Shown: in pieces, positions 1 to 6,800 of the stretch | Layout: each line of letters begins with the position of its first letter | Numbering within the stretch: position 1 is the stretch's first letter | Assembly (NCBI GenBank): GCA_020860865.1 | Contig: JAJBTL010000063.1 | Location: forward strand, 3,101-10,305 | Direction of reading: 5' to 3' | Source of the DNA: Planctomycetota bacterium | GTDB taxonomy: Bacteria > Planctomycetota > SZUA-567 | DNA length: 7,205 nucleotides | Notes under the pieces: generated by a model | Database searches by the model: none | Told to the model about the DNA's origin: nothing | What the model saw: only the letters and a program-made list of their open reading frames with translations | Program-made: the position numbers and the translations under genes

Positions 1-1833
1 GTCCACCCAGGCGTCCTGATGGACGACGATATTCCCGTTGAAGATCCACGTCCCGCCCGAGACATCCATCCGGGACGCGGTGACGCCGCCCGATGCGATG
101 TCGATTTCGCTGCCGGCGCCGGTGCTGTCAAACGTCACCCAATCACCGGCGAGGAACTGCTTGACCGTTCCGCCGGAGTTGGTCCAGTTATTGTCCGTCA
201 CCATGTCCCATGTGGTTGGGTCGGCACTTCCTGTCCATGTCAACTGGCTGCTTTGCGCCGAGAAGGCGGTGGTCAGCTTCAAGGATTTACCGTCCAATGA
301 TTGCGCCAACGTGGCCGAGGACGACGTCACCCGGCTGCCGAGGGCGGTCAGTTCGACGCCGTTCAGGGTGAAGTTTGTATTGGCAAGAATTGATGGGCTT
401 GTTGTCAGCGTGTCGCTGACGGTGAGGACCGCGGCTCCAGCTATGTCGTTTAAACTTCCGAGGTCGACGGTGATGCCGGATGAACTAACCCCGACTACGG
501 CGTCTCCGTATATATCGATGCGATCCGCGTTCGTCCCTTTGCCGTCCACTCGCAGTTTTGCACCATTATTTACTGTGACATTGGTCTTTTGACTGGTTGC
601 GGAATCGCCAATTTTAAGGATACCAATCTCCCCGTCGTGGTCGCCGGCGGAGAGCGTGCCGCGTGTATAGACCAGCACGGAACCTGCGACGCCGGAGTTA
701 TTGGAAATAACGGTTCCTGTGCCAGCGAGCAGGCCGGTCCCGCCGCGACCAACAGTGATGTCGCCGCTTGCATTCAGTGTCGACTCGCTCCCCCCTACTG
801 TAACAGTGCCGGTGGACCCTGGACTAAAAGCCAGGTAGATTGTGCTCCCAGTAACTGTGGCGCCGTCTGTGATATTCAGAGTGCCGGCCCCTAAGCTACC
901 GACAGTGACATAGTTCGAGGAAGTCAAGCTGGATTGATTCCCGTTTACCGAGATGACGCCGGTGGATTCGCTATTGGTGCCTATTTCAAGACCATTGGTT
1001 TCAATAGTAGCTGTATTCGAGATACTTAAAAGCGCTGTACCGCTTACGCCCACCTTTAGTGAGCCTCCAACCGACAACGCAGTTTTGCTTCCGCTCATTA
1101 GTACGGTACCGGTACTTGCGGAATCATTGCCTACATTCAGAATGTTACTGACTGCTACCGTGGCTCCTTTCGTGATGTTCATGATCCCTTTGCCGTTGGA
1201 CCCTATATATACTATTCCATTAAACCTCAGCTTCGATCCATTCCCGCTCACCATGACCGTACCGCTAGACCCAGCGGAAGATCCAAAGGTTCCTCCAGAT
1301 GCAGCCACAACCGAGGCTCCATCCAGGACGTCCATGATTCCGCGTCCAAATGCCCCAACGGCCACAACCGCCTGACTTTCCAATTTGGTACCCGCCCCCG
1401 TAACGGAGATATACGAATCCCGGTTGATACTACCCGAGTCCGCAATCCGCAATTTCCCATCGGTAACGATGGTTCCACCCGTGTAGGTATTAAACGATTT
1501 TCCCAGCACCAACGTCCCGGTCCCGGTCTTAAGAAGGTCCCCGGTTCCCGAGATGACGCCGTCAAGCGTATAGGCATAGGTGCCGTCACCGGTAACGGTG
1601 ATCTCCGTCCCGGCGTCGTTCAGCTTGTGATCGTCCGAATCGCCGCCGTCGGCGGCGCTGGCATCGTAGGATTTCGTCGTGCCGAAATCTTCGGCGCCAA
1701 GACGCATGGCCGGTACCAGGAGGCACGCCAGCACGACCAGCCACAGGCGCCGCCGCCGCCGTTTGTCGCCTGCCGCCGTCCCGTTTCCCCGTCGACCGTC
1801 CGGTCCCGAAGCAGTGCTTGTAATCGGTCTCAT
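1..1833 (-). CDS. Autotransporter-associated beta-strand repeat protein, N-terminal part (C-terminus beyond window)
   Basis: The minus-strand frame is open for 611 codons from ATG at 1833 to the left edge, so the C-terminus is missing. ATG 1833 is the first start after an in-frame TGA and is preceded by a purine-rich GAGG site. Residues 24-29 are basic (KRRRRR) and 30-43 hydrophobic, followed by LGA-ED near 45-49: a signal peptide with a long N-region, so the protein is exported. Residues 92-131 match the autotransporter-associated beta-strand repeat (GTGxLxKTGxGTLVLG, then NTYTGGT). Residues 141 to about 391 form ~50-residue repeats. Residues 392-450 have the GTLSAG...DRIDIYGDAVVG pattern seen in PEP-CTERM and autotransporter-like proteins. 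Residues 532-600 (WTGSADPTTWD, NNWT, VTFDSTGAGSEI) start a second such module. The family forms secreted right-handed beta-helices, often adhesins or surface proteins. Whether it ends in a beta-barrel, PEP-CTERM or other anchor cannot be seen. Codon composition is clearly less GC-rich in the repeat block. Confidence 0.88.
   Translation of the reverse strand, partial: MRPITSTASGPDGRRGNGTAAGDKRRRRRLWLVVLACLLVPAMRLGAEDFGTTKSYDASAADGGDSDDHKLNDAGTEITVTGDGTYAYTLDGVISGTGDLLKTGTGTLVLGKSFNTYTGGTIVTDGKLRIADSGSINRDSYISVTGAGTKLESQAVVAVGAFGRGIMDVLDGASVVAASGGTFGSSAGSSGTVMVSGNGSKLRFNGIVYIGSNGKGIMNITKGATVAVSNILNVGNDSASTGTVLMSGSKTALSVGGSLKVGVSGTALLSISNTATIETNGLEIGTNSESTGVISVNGNQSSLTSSNYVTVGSLGAGTLNITDGATVTGSTIYLAFSPGSTGTVTVGGSESTLNASGDITVGRGGTGLLAGTGTVISNNSGVAGSVLVYTRGTLSAGDHDGEIGILKIGDSATSQKTNVTVNNGAKLRVDGKGTNADRIDIYGDAVVGVSSSGITVDLGSLNDIAGAAVLTVSDTLTTSPSILANTNFTLNGVELTALGSRVTSSSATLAQSLDGKSLKLTTAFSAQSSQLTWTGSADPTTWDMVTDNNWTNSGGTVKQFLAGDWVTFDSTGAGSEIDIASGGVTASRMDVSGGTWIFNGNIVVHQDAWVD
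661..1413 (-). repeat. Tandem ~50-residue beta-helix repeats within the autotransporter-like gene
   Basis: Four successive units are seen at residues 141-191, 192-242, 243-292 and 293-342 (nucleotides 1413-1261, 1260-1108, 1107-958 and 957-808). A more degenerate fifth runs to about residue 391. Each reads roughly TVxVSGxGSxL, then an xxVG step, then GxxxLNIxxGATV, an I/LxVG step and an (S)STG end. They are diverged at DNA level, so this is an old protein repeat rather than a recent DNA duplication. Such repeats stack as rungs of a beta-solenoid. Confidence 0.85.
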
Positions 1834-1956
1834 CTCTCCCTCTCTTTCTTCCCTTTGCCGCGACGCGGTTCCTGCCGGATATCGGATACCCGATCCTTTT
1901 TCCTGATTCTCTCACGCGCCGGGCGTCCACGAACGGTGCCTACGTGATGTCGTCGT

Positions 1957-1975
1957 TCCGCCCATGCTGGGCGGA
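1957..1975 (-). promoter_or_regulatory. Hairpin in the 5' leader of the repeat-protein gene
   Basis: A perfect 8-bp inverted repeat (TCCGCCCA / TGGGCGGA) flanks a 3-base loop. It lies between the predicted promoter and the start codon, about 125 nt before the ATG. No T-tract follows in the minus direction, so it does not look like an attenuator terminator. It could stabilise the mRNA or bind a regulator; function is unknown. Confidence 0.4.
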
Positions 1976-2013
1976 CGTTCGGGACGGGTTGGCGGCGCGG
2001 AGAACGCAAATCT

Positions 2014-2043
2014 ATTAAACGCCTATAAAGTCTTTTCCGTCAA
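2014..2043 (-). promoter_or_regulatory. Predicted sigma70-type promoter for the repeat-protein gene
   Basis: On the minus strand TTGACG (2043-2038) is followed by an 18-base spacer and TTTAAT (2019-2014). Each hexamer matches 5 of 6 consensus bases. The transcription start would fall near 2007, giving a leader of roughly 174 nt to ATG 1833. The surrounding DNA is AT-richer than the genes. It is called by eye; phyla of this kind may use diverged consensus sequences. Confidence 0.5.
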
Positions 2044-2060
2044 CGCCTTGGGGTTGTTGA

Positions 2061-2074
2061 AAATGACGTCATTT
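2061..2074. promoter_or_regulatory. Perfect 14-bp palindrome, candidate operator
   Basis: AAATGACGTCATTT is fully self-complementary. Its right-hand neighbour is the PHP terminator side; its left edge is 17 bp upstream of the predicted -35 at 2038-2043. The centre sits near -60 relative to the predicted start, a position typical of activator sites contacting RNA polymerase. The cognate regulator cannot be named. It does not match CRP (TGTGA-N6-TCACA) or FNR spacing. Confidence 0.45.
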
Positions 2075-2205
2075 CGGTTATTTTTGCAGTTGGCGGAACT
2101 TTTTTCGCGTGCTGGTCGGATTTGACGTATTTCGGGTCGAAAATGCTTGAAGGAATGCAAACATGCGTGCCGGTACGGCAGTGAAGCAATAATGACGGCA
2201 AAGAA

Positions 2206-2238
2206 CAGGCGCTTTCCCGGCGTATGGGAAAGCGCCTG
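2206..2238 (-). terminator. Strong hairpin, likely intrinsic terminator of the PHP gene
   Basis: A perfect 13-bp stem (CAGGCGCTTTCCC / GGGAAAGCGCCTG) encloses a 7-base loop. In the minus direction it is followed by TTCTTTG, a modest U-rich tail. It lies about 120 nt after the PHP stop codon and well before the repeat-protein promoter, so it would separate the two minus-strand transcripts. The plus direction has no T-tract, supporting minus orientation. Confidence 0.6.
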
Positions 2239-2356
2239 CGATGTCACGGTGCGTATCCGGCAACCGTGCCACGATGGACCAACGGGTCGTGACAATTCCG
2301 TTACCGCAACTGTGGAATGTGGCAGCGTATTGACCGACCGGCCGCCGTGTCCCGAT

Positions 2357-3055
2357 TTACCGTACAGTGCCGGAAGAGTATCTCGCGATCATCCCTTCGC
2401 CAAACTCCCGGCCGGTGGCGAACAGGTGGTCGACATCCTCCTGATCGAGACCGGCCGCCAGGGCGATTTTTTCGGCAAAGGACCGGGTCGGCATGTCGCC
2501 GACCGTGTGGGCGTCGGAGCCGAAGATGAGGGTGGCGCCGCACTCCCGGGCCAGGCGGGCGACATGGCCGTTGGCGACATTGTGGCCACGTTTTCCCGAT
2601 ATTTCCAGTTTGACGCCGCGTTCCGCCGCCAGCGCCACTTCCTCACGGGTGATGAGGCCCGGGTGGGCGAGGATGTCGGCTCCGGCAAGGATGGCGGCGC
2701 GGTTGGTGCCGGGCGCCACCGGTTCCATCAGGGTCTCGCCGTGGACGACGACAAACCAGGCGCCAAGCTGCCGGGCCAGGGCCACCGCTTCCGCCATCTG
2801 GTCCGGCCGGACGTGGGTGATTTCGGTGCCGGGAAATACCGTGAGGCCGCTGCCGCTCCGGTTTTCCGCCTCGGCGACGCGGACGACCTGCGGCATCTGG
2901 ACGGACAGGGTGGCGAGATCCGAATGATCGGCGATGCCGAGATAGCGGTAGCCGGCCACCTGGGCCCGGCGCACGCTTTCGGCCGGGGTGAAGGCGCCGT
3001 CCGAAAGGATGGTGTGAGTGTGGAAATCGTACATTTCTCCGGTGTGGGTGGGCAT
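2357..3055 (-). CDS. PHP-domain metallophosphoesterase (histidinol-phosphate phosphatase domain-containing protein)
   Basis: This 232-residue protein is a complete single PHP domain, probably cytosolic with no signal or membrane segment. Motif I is DFHTHTILSDG (H12, H14, D19). Further likely metal ligands are H44 (ADHSD), E78 (PGTEITH), H105 (VVHGET), H131 (LAHPG), and D181 with H183 (GSDAHT). All positions expected of a polynuclear metal site are thus present, so it should be active. The EPVAPGTNRAAI and NGHVARLAREAGA-like segments match a ~220-residue PHP subfamily common in archaea and scattered bacteria, annotated as histidinol-phosphate phosphatase domain proteins; their true substrate is unsettled. 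No histidine biosynthesis genes are adjacent, so a role in that pathway is not supported. The start at 3055 has an AAGGCAAGGA site before it; Met8, with GGAG close upstream, is an alternative start just before the conserved core. The gene is divergent from the 3302 gene and ends in TAA. Confidence 0.88.
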   Translation of the reverse strand: MPTHTGEMYDFHTHTILSDGAFTPAESVRRAQVAGYRYLGIADHSDLATLSVQMPQVVRVAEAENRSGSGLTVFPGTEITHVRPDQMAEAVALARQLGAWFVVVHGETLMEPVAPGTNRAAILAGADILAHPGLITREEVALAAERGVKLEISGKRGHNVANGHVARLARECGATLIFGSDAHTVGDMPTRSFAEKIALAAGLDQEDVDHLFATGREFGEGMIARYSSGTVR

Positions 3056-3301
3056 GATCCTTGCCTTTCATTCTCGAACGGTGAAAAATAGGGACGCGCC
3101 CGGCGGCGCGGCGGCCGGTAGTCCACCGCTTTGGTGGAGGCGTCCGGAATAACCCGATCATGCCGGAAAGAATCGCACATGTGAATGGAAAAGTCGGGGG
3201 CGGGGCCGTCCGTCCGCCGGTGCCGACGCGGCGGTCCGCCGTGGAAGTCCGGGCAACGCGGCGCCGTCACTATGTATACGAGAGGATAAAAGGGATCTTT
3301 T
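3056..3301. promoter_or_regulatory. Divergent intergenic region between the PHP gene and the 114-residue protein gene
   Basis: This 246-bp spacer must carry start signals for both flanking genes. A 6-bp perfect hairpin (TCCACC / GGTGGA, loop GCTTT) lies at 3122-3138. A TATGTATAC stretch at 3271-3279 could be a -10 for the plus gene, but no good -35 is seen at the right distance. The plus-side ribosome site is AAGGG at about 3290-3294. I cannot name an operator. Confidence 0.4.
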
Positions 3302-3646
3302 ATGCCGCTACCGGTTCACAATTTCACCCGTTCCACCGCCTCCGGCGGGAAGTTTGTCGTGCTCCTGAACACCCGGGACGCCGAGTCCGGCGCTTTCCTC
3401 ATTTCCGACTTCAGCGTCGATTCCCAGCACCCGGACCCTGTCCGCCGCTGCGACCGCGGTACCGGCCTGCCCCTCCGCGATCACGGCCTGGCCGTGCGCG
3501 GCGGCGGCTGGTGGAAGCTGGACGGCGGCCGCCTTGTCCTCTACGGCCGGTCGGCCGCCTATGGCCGGTTCGACCCGGACTGGCTCCGCCAGCGCCTCGA
3601 GACCGGGAGCGTGTTCGGCGAGGAAACGCTCGTCATCGAAGGCTGA
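3302..3646 (+). CDS. Small conserved-looking protein, possible Janus/Ocnus (phosphohistidine phosphatase-like) family member
   Basis: A 114-residue protein, probably cytosolic (no signal peptide or membrane segment), starts 8 nt after an AAGGG site and ends in TGA. I do not recognise it with certainty. Its layout recalls human PHPT1 (Janus/Ocnus fold), as remembered without a database. GKFVVLL (16-22, K17) sits like FKYVLI of PHPT1. HPDPV (H43) sits like the catalytic HAD segment. GGG (67-69) is followed by LVLYGRSAAYG (78-88), like the GGG then VYGYSMAYG of PHPT1. Spacing from H43 to GGG is 24 residues against 22 in PHPT1, and from GGG to YG is 14 against 16. If the match holds, it could remove phosphate from phosphohistidine or bind a phosphoryl group. 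It lacks the CDCEC segment of PHPT1 before GGG. It is transcribed divergently from the PHP phosphoesterase and is followed by its own terminator, so it is probably monocistronic. Confidence 0.75.
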   Translation: MPLPVHNFTRSTASGGKFVVLLNTRDAESGAFLISDFSVDSQHPDPVRRCDRGTGLPLRDHGLAVRGGGWWKLDGGRLVLYGRSAAYGRFDPDWLRQRLETGSVFGEETLVIEG

Positions 3647-3739
3647 CGCGTCGGCGGCGGCGTTCCCGCATTCGTCTCCGGGAGTGCTGGTCGGTTTTTA
3701 TCAGGACCGCGAAAGGCACCCGCGTCAGGCCTTATCGGA

Positions 3740-3764
3740 AGCCGCCGGCGATTTGTCGGCGGCT
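3740..3764 (+). terminator. Likely intrinsic terminator of the 114-residue protein gene
   Basis: An 8-bp GC-rich perfect stem (AGCCGCCG / CGGCGGCT) can extend by one G-U and one C-G pair, leaving the loop GATTT. It is followed by CCTTGATTTATC, a partly T-rich tail. It lies about 95 nt after the stop at 3646 and about 115 nt before the TPR gene start, so the TPR gene probably has its own promoter within 3765-3877. I do not see a clear one there. Confidence 0.55.
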
Positions 3765-3877
3765 CCTTGATTTATCAGGCAGGTTCTCGAAAATTTCCGG
3801 AAAGACTCCGCGCCCGGCCGGCAAGTTAGGATGGACAGAAATTCTCTATCCGACCTTGAATCGCCGGAGGGCACGAC

Positions 3878-6800
3878 ATGCGTCGCCAGTCATTACACAT
3901 TCTTCTTCTTTCCCTCGTGGTCTGCCTCTTCGCGGCCGCCGCCGCGCCGGCCGCCCAACGGACAGCCAGGCGCTTCGGCAAGCAGGAGGCGGAACGGAAG
4001 TCGTATTCCCTGGACGACATCATGGAATCCCCGCGGGAATACCTCGAGCGGGACGTCCTCTTCTATTGCCGCTTCGCGACGACGTCGAACCTGTTCAAGA
4101 ACGTGAACACCCGATTCAACTCGACCCAGCACGTCAATTTCGCCGTGTGGCCGGACAAGGCCATCCTCTGGGAGGAAAGCGGGCGGAAGAACGTCCTGCC
4201 GACCCTCTACGTCGCCAAGAACGATCCGGACACGCTCGAAATGCTCAGGACGGTGAAAAAGTACGAACTCCTCGCCGTCACCGGCCGCGTCCTTAATGTC
4301 TACGCTGGCTACCCGTGGATTCAGATAACGAAAATCGAACGCATCGAAAAGCCGTCGGAACGGCTGTGCGAACAGGTCATCGAGCACATGCAGAGCGGCC
4401 ACGAAGCGCTTCGGGCCGAAGCCGGCGGCGCCGCCGCCCGGCATTACGAACAGGCGCTGACGATGGGCCTGCCGTGCGAGTTCCGGGCCAAGGCCTATGA
4501 GCAACTGGCCCACGCCTACCTTCTCGACAACCGCCTCGACCTCGCCCGCGACTACCTCCGCCAGGCGGTCGAACTGAACCGGAACGACCCGATACTCCAT
4601 CTCGCCCTGGCGGACGTCACCCTCCGGATGGGCGATCCCGGCGAAGCCATCGCCCACAGCCAGTTCGCCCTCGAACGGTCCGGCAAGTACCCGCAGGCCT
4701 ACGGCATCATGGGGGAGGCGTTGTCTCTCCTCGGCGACTACGCGAAGGCGTTCTCGAACCTCAATACCGCCGCCGGCACGCCCGGCATCACTCCCCGGGA
4801 AAAGGCCATGGTCAATGTCCGCCGGGCCCGGATTTATGCCCGTTCCGGCCGGGAACCCGATGCCGCCCGGCTCTACGTTGCCCTGTCGGAACCGGGGGAG
4901 ATCCTCTCGTCCGACCCGGCCATCCACGCGGAAATCGGCCTGTTCTACGAACGAATGTTCCTCATGACCGGCGAAGCCCGCTACCTTGATAGCGCCCTGG
5001 CGGCGTTCGAGGAATCGGCCCGTCTCGGCCGGGTCAATCCGGCCATGTACTACAACGCGGCCGAGGTCGAATTCCGCCGTCAGCGCCTCGACGACGGCGA
5101 GGACTTCGGCAAGGTTGTCCAGCTCATGGAAAAGGTCTACCAGATAGAACCCGACTATGCCGCCGCCCGCGTTCTCGAGGGCCGGCTCCTCTATCACCTC
5201 GGCAATGTCGAGGAGGCGGAGTTTCGCTACCAGTCCGTATCCGGCCGCATCGGCGAAGACGCCATGGCGCTCCTGGCGTTGGCGGAAGCCTATATCGATC
5301 TCGACCAGACCGAAGCCGCCGCCCGCGCTGTCGAACGCGCCCGCATGCTCGAACCGTGGAACGAACGGGTTCAGGCCATTGGCGAATTCCTCGTCGACAC
5401 CTCCCTCCTCGCCGTTGTCGAACCGGCGGCGGTGGTGGTGGACGAGGCGGACGTCATCTACGATGAAGACGGATATCCGGTGGAGGTTCAGGTCTTTGAC
5501 GAAGACACGCCGGTCGCCGCCGCCGCCGGGTTTGACGACGGCATCGACGGTGTGGACGGGTTTGACGACGGTTTTGCCGATGTCGACGGGGTCATCGCGG
5601 CCGACGCGGGCGCTTTGGACGACCAGGTCTATCTGGCGGCAGGTGATGACACGGCGGTGACGGACGAGGTCGCGGACGAGTCCGCCATCTCACTGGCCGA
5701 TGCGGCAATCCAGCTTGACAGCGCCATCGCCCGGGCCGAAGCGGCCGCCATTGCCGATGCCATTCTCCATGCCTCCGGCGAAGCGGTCGAGGAAGATGTG
5801 GTAGAGGAAACAGTCGCGGAAACGCCGGTCGCGCCGACGCCGGAGCCGGTCGCCACCGCGCTCCCGAGGACGCGGGCGCAGTCCGTCGCTCCGGAAAAAC
5901 CGGCGACCTCGCTGTCCCCTGAAGCGCCGACGCCAGCGTCGGAACCGGTCGTCGCCAGCGTGACCGTGCCGGTGGTGAAGACGCTTAAGAACGGCGACGG
6001 CGTCTACCTGACCGAAGACGATCTCTCATCGCCCCTGGCGCAGGCGGTCAACGAAGGCGCCTGGGTGGTCGTCGCCACCGACACCACCGGCGAATGGGTG
6101 CCGGCGGACGGCGTCGTCATTACCCCGCCGCCAGCCACCGTGACCTGGTTCACGCCGGAAGGCCTGACGGCGGACAGCGGCGCGGCCGAAGAAGAATCGC
6201 GCCCGTTTGTCGGCGTCTACCAGTCGAGCGTCCCTGCCGCCCCGGTCAATCCGCTCCGGCCCGCTCCGGCATCGGGGAATCCCGGCGATGCGGTCCGGCC
6301 GGGCGACAGCGCCGCTCCCCAGGAATACCAGACCAGCCGGGCGCCGGAGATGCCCGCCGGGTACGGCGGCGGAAACGGCCGCCTGCCGATGACCCGGGTG
6401 ACGTTGCCGCCGGCCCTTGGCGTGCAGCCGGGGAAAACGGCGGACAGCGAGTACCAGGACGATTATTTCACGCTCGAGCGCTTTGGTTTGGCCGAGATTC
6501 AGACCGAAGTCAAACCGCTCCATTTCGGCTATCAGACCGGCGACGCGCCCGAGTTGACGCCAGCCGCCCGCGTTCAGCCGGAAAAGGACGACGGCTTCAA
6601 CCCGGAGTTCGGCAGTAATTTCGACTGGAACGCGGCGCCCCTGGAAACGCCGACCCGCGAGACCTTCCTCCAGGTCGGCCAGGCGGTCAGGGCGGACAAT
6701 GCCTATGCCATGCTGCCGCCGCCCGGAAACCAAGCGAAGCAGCGGCACGACGGCGATATGGCGAAGATCCCGCCGGCGTTCAGCTTTTCCTCGGACGATT

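Larger units (their letters stand above)
1834..2356. other. 523-bp intergenic region between the PHP gene end and the repeat-protein start
   Basis: No convincing gene is seen on either strand. The small open frames here lack family resemblance and good ribosome sites. From right to left it holds the PHP gene's likely terminator hairpin (2206-2238), an AT-richer stretch (about 2010-2150) with a palindrome and a promoter, and a roughly 170-nt leader of the repeat-protein gene with one strong hairpin. Confidence 0.7.

Noticed and set aside
948..1561. 14-base direct repeat (CCGAGATGACGCCG at 948-961 and 1548-1561), exactly 600 bp apart
   Set aside because: Both copies encode Gly-Val-Ile-Ser in the same frame of the repeat protein. 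The spacing is a chance multiple of three and flanks do not match.
1881..1900. ATCGG-ATAC-CCGAT hairpin followed by CCTTTT on the plus strand, terminator-like
   Set aside because: The stem is only 5 bp and there is no plus-strand gene upstream to terminate.
2061..2074. TGACGTCA core resembling a eukaryotic CRE site
   Set aside because: The window is clearly bacterial (Shine-Dalgarno sites, bacterial promoter). Only the palindrome itself is kept as a candidate operator.
2023..2295. Small 90-codon minus-strand frame in the intergenic gap
   Set aside because: It would run through the terminator hairpin and into the predicted promoter, with no recognisable domain.
2357..3055. Calling the PHP gene a true histidinol-phosphatase (hisK)
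   Set aside because: The closest remembered subfamily is shorter and of unsettled substrate, and no his genes are adjacent.
2147..3091. Long plus-strand open frame opposite the PHP gene
   Set aside because: It is a GC-driven shadow: low-complexity Gly/Arg/Asp-rich product with no motif, fully antisense to a gene with all PHP metal ligands intact.
3878..3955. Possible lipoprotein signal (LVVC at residue 13-16) in the TPR protein
   Set aside because: Val before Cys breaks the lipobox and hydrophobic residues continue after it. An APA signal peptidase I site fits better.
3893..5197. 434-codon minus-strand open frame opposite the TPR gene
   Set aside because: Antisense shadow of a well-formed TPR coding region. 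No ribosome site or family motif.
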